A stretch of 64,000 nt of DNA from Bifidobacterium vansinderenii (GCF_002234915.1 NZ_NEWD01000018.1:29830-93829); one strand, 5' to 3'; counted from the first letter of the stretch, positions 35,282 through 44,702 are shown. The notes: generated from the sequence alone by a model not told the origin. Program-made: numbers and translations.

Positions 35282-37531
35282 ATGACAACGGCAACGAAGG
35301 CAAGCGACATCGTCAAATACTACGAGAACCCGGACGGCGGCCCCGTCATCGGCGTCGTCAGCAAGCCCGTCATCGAACAGGACGGTCTGTACTTCAAGGA
35401 TCTCGACGGATCCGGCAAACTCGACGACTACAAGGACTGGCGCAAGTCACCGGCCGAACGCGCCGCATCCCTGATCAAGGAACTCACCGTCGACGAGAAG
35501 ATCGGCATGATCTTCACCAACTCCTGGCGCATGGGTCAGGAACTCAAGGAGGGTGAGGAGCGCGACGAGACCGGTCTGCTCAGCGAGCAGATCGTCGAGG
35601 AGGCCGACTCCATCTTCAGTGCCGAAAAGACGTGGGGCACCAAGTACTCCCTGCAGACGCTCAAGCTGCGCAACCTGATCCTGCGCGCCAACCCGACCAC
35701 GCGCGAACTCGTCGACTGGATCAACCAGCTCAACGCCGTGGCCGAGGACACCGAGCATGGCGTGCCCGTGCAGGTGCTCAGCAACTCCCGCAACGAGAAC
35801 GGCGAGGCCGTGTTCGGCATGAACGAGGCGCAGGGCGTGTTCGCCACCTGGCCCGGCACGCTCGGCATCGCGGCCGCCGTGATCGGCACCGGCGACATGG
35901 GCGTGATCGACCGCTTCGGCAGGATCATCCGTCGCGAATGGGACGCCGTCGGCATGAAGAAGGGCTACATGTACATGGCCGACACCATGACCGACCCGCG
36001 CTGGCAGCGCACCTACGGCACGTTCGGCGAGAACCCGAAGCTCAACAGTGAGATCTTCGACCATCTGATCCCCGCCATCCAGGGCGGCGACGAACTCACC
36101 CGCGACGGCGTGGCCATGACCGTCAAGCACTTCCCCGGCGGCGGCGCGCGTGAGAACGGCTTTGACCCGCACTACGCCGAAGGTCAGTGGAACGTCTATC
36201 AGACCGAAGGCAGCCTTGAGAAGTACCATCTGCCCGCGTTCAAGGTGGCCGTGGCGCGCAACGCGGCGTCGATCATGCCGTACTACGCCAAGCCGTGCAA
36301 GGAAAAGAGCGCCGAACAGTACGATCTCAACGGCAAGCCGATCGACTGGCAGCCCGTCGGATTCGCGTTCAACGAGTTCTTCATCCAGCGACTGCTGCGC
36401 GGCCAGATGGGCTTCAAGGGCTACGTCAACTCCGACTCCGGCATCACGCACATGATGGCGTGGGGCGTGAAGGAACTGTCCGTGCCCGAACGTGTGGCGC
36501 TCGCCGTGAACAACGGCGTGGACGTGATCTCCGGCGCGTTCAGCGTCACCGAGGCCAAGGAGGCGTGGGAGCGTGCGCACAACGACTACTACGACACGCA
36601 TGACGTGCCGGCCGGCTACACGCGAGAGCAGGTCACGCTCGGCGACGAGGCGCTCGACCGTGCGGTCACGCGTACGCTGACCGAGAAGTTCACGCTCGGC
36701 CTGTTCGACAACCCGTACCGCGATCCGGCCGCCGCCGAAGCCGTGGTCCGCACGCAGGACGACTGGGATGAGGCCTACGAGGTGCACTGCGACTCCGTGA
36801 CGCTGCTCAAGAACGCCGATCGTACGCTGCCGCTCGACAAGGAGAAGACCGCCGGCCGTCTGGTGTACGCCGAGGCGTTCGGCAAAGACAAGGAGACCGG
36901 CGAGAAGAGCACCGCGTCGCTGCGCGCCATGCTGGAATCCGACTTCGGGTTGACGCTCACCGACGATCCGGCTGCCGCCGATTACGCGCTGATCTATGCC
37001 GACCCGCGTTCCGGCAACTACTTCAGCGCCACCAAGGGCTATCTCGAGCTCGACGTGTGCGAGAACAAGACCGTGTGCGACACCGATCCGGAAGGCCGCC
37101 CGTCCAAGGACGGCACGCATGAGGAGACCACGCTGTACGGCGTGGGCCGCATCGCCGAGATCGCCGACGCCGTGCACGCGCATGGCGGCAAGGTGATCGC
37201 GTCGCTCAACTTCTCGCTCGCGTGGATGCCCGGCAACATCGAACGTCACGTCGACGCGCTCGTGGCCGGCTACGACACGTACACCAAGGCGTGCGTGGAC
37301 GTGATCGTCGGCCGTCACCCGGCCGTCGGCTGCCTGCCGATCACGCTGCCCAAGGACGATTCCGTGATCGCCGTGAACGCGGACGGCGTGTGCGTGAGCC
37401 CCAACGACGTGCCCGGATACGACAAGGACAAGTTCATGCCCGCGTCGATGAAGGACGAGAACGGCAAGGCCTACGCCTACCGCGACGCCGCCGGCAACTA
37501 CTACGAGTACGGATTCGGACTGCGATACTGA
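35282..37531 (+). CDS. Glycoside hydrolase family 3 protein (beta-glycosidase)
   Basis: The 749-residue intracellular enzyme (no signal peptide) has the GH3 barrel with the ligand loop AMTVKHFPGGGARENG and the nucleophile region GFKGYVNSDSGITHMM (Asp after S). The C-terminal GH3 alpha/beta domain starts around CDSVTLLKNADRTLPL. There is no fibronectin III end domain. It probably hydrolyses a beta-linked oligosaccharide or aryl glycoside; the sugar is unknown. ATG at 35282 has AAAGGA 11 nt upstream; the open frame before it crosses the repeat. Its position between nusG and rplK, with a family B palindrome on each side, suggests insertion. Confidence 0.85.
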   Translation: MTTATKASDIVKYYENPDGGPVIGVVSKPVIEQDGLYFKDLDGSGKLDDYKDWRKSPAERAASLIKELTVDEKIGMIFTNSWRMGQELKEGEERDETGLLSEQIVEEADSIFSAEKTWGTKYSLQTLKLRNLILRANPTTRELVDWINQLNAVAEDTEHGVPVQVLSNSRNENGEAVFGMNEAQGVFATWPGTLGIAAAVIGTGDMGVIDRFGRIIRREWDAVGMKKGYMYMADTMTDPRWQRTYGTFGENPKLNSEIFDHLIPAIQGGDELTRDGVAMTVKHFPGGGARENGFDPHYAEGQWNVYQTEGSLEKYHLPAFKVAVARNAASIMPYYAKPCKEKSAEQYDLNGKPIDWQPVGFAFNEFFIQRLLRGQMGFKGYVNSDSGITHMMAWGVKELSVPERVALAVNNGVDVISGAFSVTEAKEAWERAHNDYYDTHDVPAGYTREQVTLGDEALDRAVTRTLTEKFTLGLFDNPYRDPAAAEAVVRTQDDWDEAYEVHCDSVTLLKNADRTLPLDKEKTAGRLVYAEAFGKDKETGEKSTASLRAMLESDFGLTLTDDPAAADYALIYADPRSGNYFSATKGYLELDVCENKTVCDTDPEGRPSKDGTHEETTLYGVGRIAEIADAVHAHGGKVIASLNFSLAWMPGNIERHVDALVAGYDTYTKACVDVIVGRHPAVGCLPITLPKDDSVIAVNADGVCVSPNDVPGYDKDKFMPASMKDENGKAYAYRDAAGNYYEYGFGLRY

Positions 37532-37569
37532 CCGCAATGCCGTAGCGTGCGGCGTTTTCGCTGCGGCGG

Positions 37570-37725
37570 GCGGTCACCTCATCCGTCACGCTTCGCGTGC
37601 CACCTTCCCCTCAAGGGGAAGGCAAGTGATTGCTTTGAGGCTTACTTGGTAAATGCTGCCTTCCCCTTGAGGGGAAGGTGTCGGCGAAGCCGACGGATGA
37701 GGTGACTTCGCAACACCCCGCATTT
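37570..37725 (+). repeat. Complete family B palindrome, right of the GH3 gene
   Basis: It has the same plan as 34990-35160: CACCTCATCCGTC, the small stem ACGCTtcGCGT, CTTCCCCTCAAGGGGAAGG, a related spacer (GATTGCTTTGAGGCTTACTT), the mirrored half and GACGGATGAGGTGACTTCGC. Confidence 0.75.
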
Positions 37726-37727
37726 CA

Positions 37728-37770
37728 CAGTGCCCCGGACAACTGGTTTGTCCGGGGCACTGTGCATAAT
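37728..37770 (+). promoter_or_regulatory. rplK promoter with a perfect hairpin abutting the -10
   Basis: CAGTGCCCCGGACAA pairs perfectly with TTGTCCGGGGCACTG (15 bp, 5-nt loop). Two bases later comes CATAAT (37765-37770), a likely -10. The leader to rplK would be about 200 nt. The layout copies that of rplS. Confidence 0.55.
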
Positions 37771-37978
37771 AGGAAAGCTTGTGTCTGGAGGGTCTGACCC
37801 GCTAGCACAGCACATAGCAACAATCGGTTGCGGGAGGAAAACCTCCGCGGCATCATGCCGAACGTCGTATGTCATCGAATTCGAACGCGAATGCGGACGG
37901 GTACGATTGCGCGCGCCGTCGTCAATATGCCGTGACTGGGGTTCCGTCTGACCGCTTCACAGAAAGAAGAACCATACA

Positions 37979-38410
37979 ATGGCTCCTAAAAAGAAGGTCA
38001 CGGCGCTGATCAAGCTCCAGATCCAGGCCGGCAAGGCCAACCCGGCCCCGCCGCTGGGCCCGGCTCTGGGTTCCCATGGCGTGAACATCATGGACTTCTG
38101 CAAGGCGTACAACGCCCAGACGCAGGACAAGATGGGTCAGGTCATCCCTGTCGAGATCACCGTCTACGAAGACCGCTCCTTCACCTTCATCCTGAAGACC
38201 CCGCCGGCCGCCGCTCTGCTGAAGAAGGCCGCTGGTATTGAGAAGGGCACCGAGAACCCGCTGACCCACAAGGTCGGTTCCGTCACCAAGGCTCAGGTCC
38301 GCGAGATCGCCGAGATCAAGATGGAAGACCTGTCCGCCCGTGACATCGAGGCCGGCATGAAGATCATCGAAGGCACTGCCCGTTCCATGGGCATCACGGT
38401 TACGGACTGA
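37979..38410 (+). CDS. rplK: 50S ribosomal protein L11
   Basis: L11 (143 residues) begins [20 protein letters not shown] and has [20 protein letters not shown], the 23S GTPase-centre RNA-binding C-domain and the typical [10 protein letters not shown] ending. It forms the thiostrepton/stalk-base site. AGAAAGAAGAACC lies upstream. The gene has its own promoter and is 14 bp from rplA. Confidence 0.98.
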   Translation: MAPKKKVTALIKLQIQAGKANPAPPLGPALGSHGVNIMDFCKAYNAQTQDKMGQVIPVEITVYEDRSFTFILKTPPAAALLKKAAGIEKGTENPLTHKVGSVTKAQVREIAEIKMEDLSARDIEAGMKIIEGTARSMGITVTD

Positions 38411-38424
38411 GAGGAGAAGGACAC

Positions 38425-39114
38425 ATGGTAAAGCGTTCCAAGAAGTACCGCGCCGCTGCCGAGAAGATCGATAGCAGCAACCTGTACACCCCCAACGAGG
38501 CCATCGCCCTGCTCAAGAGCATGCCCGAGTACAACTTCGACCAGACCGTCGAGGCCGTGTACCGCCTGAATGTGGATCCCCGCAAGGCCGATCAGCTGGT
38601 TCGCGGTTCCGTGAACCTGCCGAACGGCACCGGTAAGACCGCCAAGGTGCTCGTGTTCGCCCGTGGCCCGAAGGCCACCGAGGCCACCGAGGCCGGCGCC
38701 GACATCGTCGGTGATGACGACCTGATCGCCAAGGTTCAGGGCGGCTTCCTCGACTTCGACGCCGTGGTCGCCACTCCGGACATGATGGGCAAGGTCGGCC
38801 GTCTGGGCCGTATCCTCGGTCCCCGTGGCCTGATGCCGAACCCCAAGACCGGCACCGTGACCATGGACGTGACCAAGGCCATCAAGGACATCAAGGGTGG
38901 TAAGGTCGACTTCCGCGTGGACAAGCACGGCAACCTGAGCTTCCTCGTGGGCAAGCTCTCCTTCGACGAGAAGGCTCTCGACGAGAACTTCAAGGCCGTC
39001 GCCGACGAGATCAAGCGTCTCAAGCCGTCCACGGTGAAGGGCCGCTACATCACCAAGGTCACCATCAGCTCCACCATGAACCCCGGCGTGCCGGTGGACG
39101 TGGCCACCGTCTGA
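38425..39114 (+). CDS. rplA: 50S ribosomal protein L1
   Basis: L1 (229 residues) forms the mobile stalk near the E site and often represses its own mRNA. Recognisable are [53 protein letters not shown] and the closing [26 protein letters not shown] gives a strong RBS. A terminator at 39227-39267 follows; the usual next genes (rplJ-rplL) are not here. Confidence 0.98.
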   Translation: MVKRSKKYRAAAEKIDSSNLYTPNEAIALLKSMPEYNFDQTVEAVYRLNVDPRKADQLVRGSVNLPNGTGKTAKVLVFARGPKATEATEAGADIVGDDDLIAKVQGGFLDFDAVVATPDMMGKVGRLGRILGPRGLMPNPKTGTVTMDVTKAIKDIKGGKVDFRVDKHGNLSFLVGKLSFDEKALDENFKAVADEIKRLKPSTVKGRYITKVTISSTMNPGVPVDVATV

Positions 39115-39226
39115 TTTCGGTGACTCCGGTGGGATCGCCGCGGATGGGTGGTCGGTCGGCATTGTCGGCCTGCTGACATCGCGGCGGTACCGCTCCAGCT
39201 TTTGACAAGCAAAGATTGCAACGGGA

Positions 39227-39268
39227 AGGGCCCCGGAACTGTGATTCGTCACGTTCCGGGGCCCTTTC
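39227..39268 (+). terminator. rplKA terminator
   Basis: AAGGGCCCCGGAAC pairs with GTTCCGGGGCCCTTT, a 14-bp stem ending in TTT. Confidence 0.85.
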
Positions 39269-39320
39269 GTATATGCGTGCATGTGTGCGCGGTATTTGCT
39301 GTGGCGGGATTGCTACTGAA

Positions 39321-39456
39321 TGCTTGTTTGACGCACGCTTGTGTCGGATAGGCCGCAGAAGGACCTATCCGATTCCCATTCGGCGCATGGCTGCGTCGAA
39401 TAAGACGCTATCGTGCCTGTTCGGTGCTTGTTTGACGCATGCTTGCGTCAGATAGG
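39321..39456 (+). repeat. Direct repeat pair with internal hairpins
   Basis: A 32-bp unit at 39321-39352 recurs at 39425-39456 with three changes; its core is GACGCA-N4-TGCGTC. Between lie GGATAGGccgcagaaggaCCTATCC and ATTCGGCGCAtggcTGCGTCGAAT. No gene is seen in 39269-39493. Confidence 0.6.
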
Positions 39457-39493
39457 AACCGAATGGGCACCGAAACCATAATCGACCCCGCCC

Positions 39494-41812
39494 CTAGTCG
39501 TCGAGCATGAGGCCGATCTTGATGGCGGTGAGCAGCACGTACGCCTCGCGCGGATTCATCGGATCCCAGCCCGTCACCTCCACCGACCGCTTGAGCCGGT
39601 ATCGCACGGTGTTCGGATGCACGTTGAGCTCGCGCGCCGTGGCGTCGAGCGAATTGCCGGACCGCAGGAACGTGGACAGCGTCAGCAGCAGCGGATTCGT
39701 GGTGTCGTCGCCGCGCAGCACGCTGTACACGTTGTCGTACAGTTCGCGTCGGGCGTCGGCGTCGCCGAGCAGTGCGCGCTCGGGCAGCACGTCGTCGCTG
39801 CGCAACGGTCGCGGCAGATCGGTCAGGCAGCGTGACGCACGGTGACTGTTCACCGCCGCACGCAGCGTGTACGCGGCGCCATCCAATCCCTCGCGCATGG
39901 GCCCGATGCTCACCGGCGAATCGTCGGTGAAATAGTCCGCCACCGCCTGGTAGTAGTCCTCCGGCTCGCCGCCGTCACGGGGGTCGATCAGCGCGACCAT
40001 CAGCGTTTCGTGCTCACCGATCAGGCACTCGCCGCCGAGCGATCGCACGGCTTCGCGAATCTGACGATGCGCCATGCTCAGACTGATCTCGCCGGTATGG
40101 TCGTGCATGTGCCCGGCCATGGCGAAACAGTGGAATTCGCTCGACCAGCCGAGCAGACTCATGCGCGACGACACCTGATGGCTGGTCACGCCGTCGAGCA
40201 GATCGGCGATGGTGAGCGCCTCGAGTCGGGCATCCCAGTCGCCGCGCGCCTGCGCCGACGACGCGTACACGGTGGCCGCGGAGAACGCCACCTCGCGCGA
40301 ATAGTAGAGCATGGCGTTGCGGATGTCCTGCTCGCGGCCGGGTTTTGCGATGCTCGTGACGTTGCGTTCCATCACGTCCACGATGAACCGCGTGAGCTCC
40401 ACCGTCTGGTTCAGCGTGATCGATTTGGTGAACTCGAGCGGCGCGACGAAGAAGATGTGATCGGTGGACGGATGCAGCAACGCATCATCGATGGTATCGG
40501 GATTGAACGGCTTTGGAGAGGTGCTGTTCGTACCGTCGGAGGCGTTGTGCCGACTGGGGTTCGTGGTAGTTGCCGTAGTGGTGTCAGCGCTGCTGGATTT
40601 GTTTGTTTTATCGTTTGACTTATGGTTGGGGTGTGCTGTGGCAGCGGACGGTGACGTACCGGATACGGCTGCGCTGGACGTGGCCGCATCGGTGGATGCC
40701 GCATCGGCGGCGCCCAGCGTGGCCTGACGTTCGCGGATCAACGTGTCGGAGAACGCGGACGTGTCGATCTTGGCGAACCAGTCGACGAAATCCGCGACGG
40801 CGGTCTCGATGATCGCACGCAGCTGCAGACGGTCGGCGTCATTGAGCGCGCGATACCACGCCAGATCGGTATTGAGATGGATCTCCGCCTCGCGCACGAT
40901 CTCGCGCAACGTGGGCGGCATGTTGAGCGGCTGCGTGTGCGGCCTCTGCAGACGGAACCGCTCGATCAGACGTTCCGCCTCGTCGGCCACGGTCGGGGGA
41001 GTGGCGATCGGCTGATGAACTGACAGAGCGGGACGCGTCGAACGTGCGCGTGCGGACTGGGCGGACTGTGCAGCCTGTTCGGCATGCGCGGCGCGTGTGG
41101 AACGAGTGGATTGTTCCTGCGCGGACTGAGTACGATCGACCGACGCGTTGCGGCCCTGTGCGTTGCGGCCGGTTCGGGTGGAACGGCGCATGGGCTGTCT
41201 GGACTGTGTGGTCTGTGCGGAGCCGGTCGGTGTGGAACCAGTCTGCGTGGAACGGTTCTGATCGGAACCGTCGGACGGCATCGCATGGGCGGACGATGCA
41301 CTGGACGATGCACTGCCGGCAGATGCCATGCGGTCGGACGGCATTGTGTGATCGGACAGCGTTGCGTGGTCGGGCACGTCGGTGGCGAACGCGCCCGTTC
41401 CGGACAGCGCGTCGGTCAGCGTGCTCAGCGTGGGGTCGGCGTGCGTGGTGCGTGTGGGCGCAGTCTTCCGGCGGCGTCGCGGCTGCGTGGAGGAATCGGC
41501 TGAGGCATGCGCTTCACGCGCTTCACGGGCGGCCTCCCGTGCCTCCTTGGCCTTCTCGATCTCGACCGCCGGCGGTACGACTTCGGTGACGATGATGCGG
41601 CGGTTGTGTCGTTCGGCGGCGCGCTTGGTTTTGACGCTGCCGGTCTTGCCGCTATTGCCGGCACTATCGCCGTGCCGAATCTCGCCGCCATCCGTTGCGG
41701 CTGCACCGTCTGCCGTCACGTCGATGTCGGCATCGGATTTCGGTTCGGGCACCTGCGCCGACTGCTTGCTGCGACTCCCTCGCGAAAACGCGGAACGAAC
41801 TGAAAACGCCAT
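39494..41812 (-). CDS. PucR-family transcriptional regulator
   Basis: The protein (about 772 residues) has a PucR C-terminal helix-turn-helix (SLDATARELNVHPNTVRYRLKR) followed by the EAYVLLTAIKIGLML end. Residues 1-230 are low-complexity (Ser, Thr, Gln, Arg), unusual for the family. A domain around 245-310 (LREIVREAEIHLNTDLAWYR) looks like the RsbRD-type N-terminal module, interrupted by another Ser/Thr/Asn-rich stretch near 350-400. FasR of Streptomyces, which controls fatty acid synthesis, is also PucR-like. With fas 9 kb away a similar job is possible but unproven. The start is uncertain (41812, 41824 or a TTG at 41866). Confidence 0.78.
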   Translation of the reverse strand: MAFSVRSAFSRGSRSKQSAQVPEPKSDADIDVTADGAAATDGGEIRHGDSAGNSGKTGSVKTKRAAERHNRRIIVTEVVPPAVEIEKAKEAREAAREAREAHASADSSTQPRRRRKTAPTRTTHADPTLSTLTDALSGTGAFATDVPDHATLSDHTMPSDRMASAGSASSSASSAHAMPSDGSDQNRSTQTGSTPTGSAQTTQSRQPMRRSTRTGRNAQGRNASVDRTQSAQEQSTRSTRAAHAEQAAQSAQSARARSTRPALSVHQPIATPPTVADEAERLIERFRLQRPHTQPLNMPPTLREIVREAEIHLNTDLAWYRALNDADRLQLRAIIETAVADFVDWFAKIDTSAFSDTLIRERQATLGAADAASTDAATSSAAVSGTSPSAATAHPNHKSNDKTNKSSSADTTTATTTNPSRHNASDGTNSTSPKPFNPDTIDDALLHPSTDHIFFVAPLEFTKSITLNQTVELTRFIVDVMERNVTSIAKPGREQDIRNAMLYYSREVAFSAATVYASSAQARGDWDARLEALTIADLLDGVTSHQVSSRMSLLGWSSEFHCFAMAGHMHDHTGEISLSMAHRQIREAVRSLGGECLIGEHETLMVALIDPRDGGEPEDYYQAVADYFTDDSPVSIGPMREGLDGAAYTLRAAVNSHRASRCLTDLPRPLRSDDVLPERALLGDADARRELYDNVYSVLRGDDTTNPLLLTLSTFLRSGNSLDATARELNVHPNTVRYRLKRSVEVTGWDPMNPREAYVLLTAIKIGLMLDD

Positions 41813-41941
41813 ACGTTCCAGCATAGTCGGCGTGGCCAGTGAACCAGCGGAGCCAATATGAGCCAATATGAGCCAGCATCGTCATGCCGCTCCCGCCAGG
41901 AGATCACTCGCTCAACGGAAACGGCATGACGATCGGCCGGT

Positions 41942-44107
41942 TCAGTCCTCGGAACGGGCGTCGCGACGGAACCAGAGGGCCAGAAAGGCGAAGCAGAAGA
42001 TCAGCGGGAGCATGTGACGGTCGAAGTCGTTCGCCGGAGCGGTGATCATCACACCCATGAGCAGCAGCATCGGCAAATGGTACGCGAGTGCACGCCAACG
42101 GCGACGCACCACCTCGGTCGCGCCGACCACAAGCGTGAGGATCGTCCAGAAGTTGCCGTGCACGGGCCAGCCGATCACCGGAATGTGTGACCAGCCGTTC
42201 GCGAACCACGCCACCGCGTCACGCCATCCGTGGAACCAGTGCTTGATGATCGTGGTATCGTTCTGCACCTTGCCGTTGTTCACGTAGTAGATCGCCGACA
42301 CGTACGGTACGTCGAACACGTCGAAGTAGCCGTAGCATTTGGCGAGCAGCGCGTCGATCGCGACCACCGGACTCGCCTTGACCATCTCCAGCCAGGCGCT
42401 GTTGAAGTTCTCCATATCCTTGGCCGTGACCGTGCGCCACTTGTACGCGACCGTCTTGTCCTCGGCGCTGCCCGACGACTTCATACGGTCGGCGTCGTTC
42501 GGGAAGTAGGCCTTGGCGGCGCCGTCAAGATCGATGATCGGCTCGATCTTCTCGCGCGCGCTGGCGGGAATGCTGTCGGGGTCGCGCTGGGCGATGCGGC
42601 CGATCTGCTGCAACTGTACGCCCTTGCTTTCGATCGGATCGCCGCCGATGATCGTGTTCGTGGCGGTGAGTGCGGTGATCATGCCCTGGAACGCGATGAG
42701 CGGAATGAGCAGGGCGACCGCGTACGTGCGCCAGCGTTTGCGGTCGGCGAGCAGCGCGAGAACGAGCTGCAGGAACACGATATAGAGTCCGTACTTGGCG
42801 CTCGCCAGCATGACCAGTGTGCTCAGTGCGAGCGCGACGACGGTGGTGCGGCGCGGGGTTCGGGGGGTGGTGTTGTCGTTGGCATCGGTTGATGCGGGGG
42901 AAGGTGCCGTCGTCTTGCCCGAGGTCGCGTACAGTTCATACAACGCGCCGAACCACCAGACGAACGCGAATGCGAACAGCGGCGACTTGGTCAGCGAGAT
43001 CGTGCTGAAGATCACGATCGGATTGACCAGCAACAGCGCCAGCACGATCACGCGCGTGGCTGCGGAGGTGGTGACGCTTGTCGTGGTGGCTCCCCTCGCT
43101 GAGGAGAGCTGTCCGGCGCCTGCCGGACTGAGGGGAGCGCCCGCCTTGTCCCCAGCAAACGGTCGATTCAGGAATCGGTTCGCCGTGGCCGCGCAACAGA
43201 ACGCAGCGAACACGAACTGCATCCCGGACAGGATGATCAGTCCCGCGTCGGGCGAGCCGGTGAGCGTGTGGCTCAGATACCCCATGCCGCCGTACAGCAG
43301 CGTGAGCAGAATGTTGTGCTGGTTCGTGAGGAATGTGGGGTCGGTCGGCCACAGATAGTGCGCAGTCGGGTAGACGTCCATGATCGTGTTGACCACGAGC
43401 GTGCCGTCGAGATACGGCTGCGGGTTGCCGTGCGTCTGCTCCCAGAACGACGTGAATTCGCGGATCTGCGAGAACACGTCCGCGCCGAACGCGCTGAGCA
43501 GCGTGACATAGCACCACGCCCATCCGACGATCAGCACCGCGAAAATACGACTCGTACGGTCGGTATGGCGTATGATGGTGCGCTCGTGCCTCGTGATGAA
43601 GTCGGTCGCCGGGCGGACCGCGCGGCGTAGGAATCCGCCGACCTTTCCACTGAAGTCGTGGATGGTGTGCACAACGCTGGGGATTGCGCGGGAGCGTCCG
43701 GCTGTGGACGCGTCAGTTGGGGATACGGACGCGTCGGCAGACGACGATGCCGATTGTGGATCGCCGGGATATGTCTGGGGATTATCGCCGTTGCTGTGCG
43801 ATTCGACTGTGGATTGTTTGCCTCGGAATCGCTTGCCGCCGAGCATGGCGAGCGCGTGCACCAGCGTGAGATACACGTAGAACATGACCACGCCGATCAG
43901 CGCGTTCCAGACGGAGAAGTCCGCGATCGTGTCGTCCGCGCGGTAGATCGGACCGACCGCCGAACAGAACGCCAGCCACAGGCATGCCAGCACGGCCAGT
44001 GTCCAGCGCGCGATGCGCCAGAAACCACGATCTTTGCCGGTGACGGCGTCGGGGGAGACGGCAGTGGCTGCCGTTGTTTCCTGAGTCTTGTGTGTAGTGC
44101 CTTTCAT
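41942..44107 (-). CDS. DUF6020-type polytopic membrane protein with an in-frame repeat insertion
   Basis: This 721-residue protein has about a dozen hydrophobic segments. The first is near WTLAVLACLWLAFCSAVG and the last LPLIFCFAFLALWF. The overall plan, with a large soluble segment before the last helices (AYFPNDADRMKSSGS ... YFDVFDVPYVSAIYYV), resembles GT-C-like or DUF6020 proteins. These may move or assemble surface glycans; the function is unknown. Codons at 43089-43140 are a family A repeat read as GAPLSPAGAGQLSSARGAT, inserted between two membrane segments. It lies next to the PucR gene on the same strand. Confidence 0.7.
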   Translation of the reverse strand: MKGTTHKTQETTAATAVSPDAVTGKDRGFWRIARWTLAVLACLWLAFCSAVGPIYRADDTIADFSVWNALIGVVMFYVYLTLVHALAMLGGKRFRGKQSTVESHSNGDNPQTYPGDPQSASSSADASVSPTDASTAGRSRAIPSVVHTIHDFSGKVGGFLRRAVRPATDFITRHERTIIRHTDRTSRIFAVLIVGWAWCYVTLLSAFGADVFSQIREFTSFWEQTHGNPQPYLDGTLVVNTIMDVYPTAHYLWPTDPTFLTNQHNILLTLLYGGMGYLSHTLTGSPDAGLIILSGMQFVFAAFCCAATANRFLNRPFAGDKAGAPLSPAGAGQLSSARGATTTSVTTSAATRVIVLALLLVNPIVIFSTISLTKSPLFAFAFVWWFGALYELYATSGKTTAPSPASTDANDNTTPRTPRRTTVVALALSTLVMLASAKYGLYIVFLQLVLALLADRKRWRTYAVALLIPLIAFQGMITALTATNTIIGGDPIESKGVQLQQIGRIAQRDPDSIPASAREKIEPIIDLDGAAKAYFPNDADRMKSSGSAEDKTVAYKWRTVTAKDMENFNSAWLEMVKASPVVAIDALLAKCYGYFDVFDVPYVSAIYYVNNGKVQNDTTIIKHWFHGWRDAVAWFANGWSHIPVIGWPVHGNFWTILTLVVGATEVVRRRWRALAYHLPMLLLMGVMITAPANDFDRHMLPLIFCFAFLALWFRRDARSED
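43089..43140 (-). repeat. Family A repeat inside the DUF6020-type gene
   Basis: On the gene strand it reads GCTCCCCTCAGTCCGGCAGG, CGCCGGACAGCTCTCCTCAG, CGAGGGGAGC. It is read through without a stop or frameshift. Confidence 0.8.
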
Positions 44108-44233
44108 CGCCCTCGATTCTACGTTCGGGCTCGTAATTGCCGGTCTGGGGATTTGCCGGTTGGGGTGGTTGATGCTGGGGCGGGCGAATTATGCAGTGAA
44201 GTCTGTGGATTGTTGGGCGTGGAAGGTATGGAA

Positions 44234-44615
44234 TCCCTCCCTCAGTCGTGCCTTCGGCCCGACAGCTCCCTCCCAGGGAGGGAGCACGCTGGGATGATGT
44301 GGAATGGAATTGTGGGGGGGGGGCTTGGGTTCCCTCCCTCAGTCGCGCCTTTGGCGCGACAGCTCCCTCCCTGGGAGGGAGCACGAAGAAGATATCCTGC
44401 GCGCCCATGCACCCACGTGCTCCCTCCGGGGGAGGGAGCTGGCCGACGAAGTCGGACTGAGGGAGGGCTCCCATTCCAACCACCTCGTCTGCCCATGCAC
44501 CCACGTGCTCCCGAACCCGCGAGCTCCAGACCGGAATTATCCCACGCCTGCCCACGCTCCCACGTGCTCCCTCCGTGGGAGGGAGCTGTCAGGCGGAGCC
44601 TGACTGAGGGAGGGA
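44234..44615 (+). repeat. Cluster of four family A repeats
   Basis: Copies are at 44234-44289 and 44332-44386 (forward) and 44416-44467 and 44563-44615 (reverse). Each has its own central stem, such as TCGTGCcttcgGCCCGA and TCGCGCctttgGCGCGA. CGCCCATGCACCCACGTGCTCC-like sequence recurs in the gaps at about 44400 and 44490. No gene is seen in 44108-44642. Confidence 0.75.
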
Positions 44616-44642
44616 TTACACCCCAAGCGACCCCTTAAAACC

Positions 44643-44702
44643 AAAAAGCGGGCATATCCATCCGTGTGAAGGAACTCCCCTCACACGAACGAATATGCCC
44701 GC
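44643..44702 (-). terminator. bioY terminator
   Basis: In bioY sense, AGCGGGCATAT pairs with ATATGCCCGCT with an inner CGTGTGA/TCACACG stem, then TTTTTGG. Confidence 0.8.

Noticed and set aside
41813..41866. TTG start for the PucR protein at 41866
   Set aside because: It begins in a short direct repeat (GGCTCATATT) with no RBS; the ATG codons at 41824 or 41812 are more natural.
44234..44615. CRISPR array
   Set aside because: The four repeats are in both orientations with unequal gaps, no uniform spacers and no cas genes; they are dispersed family A elements.
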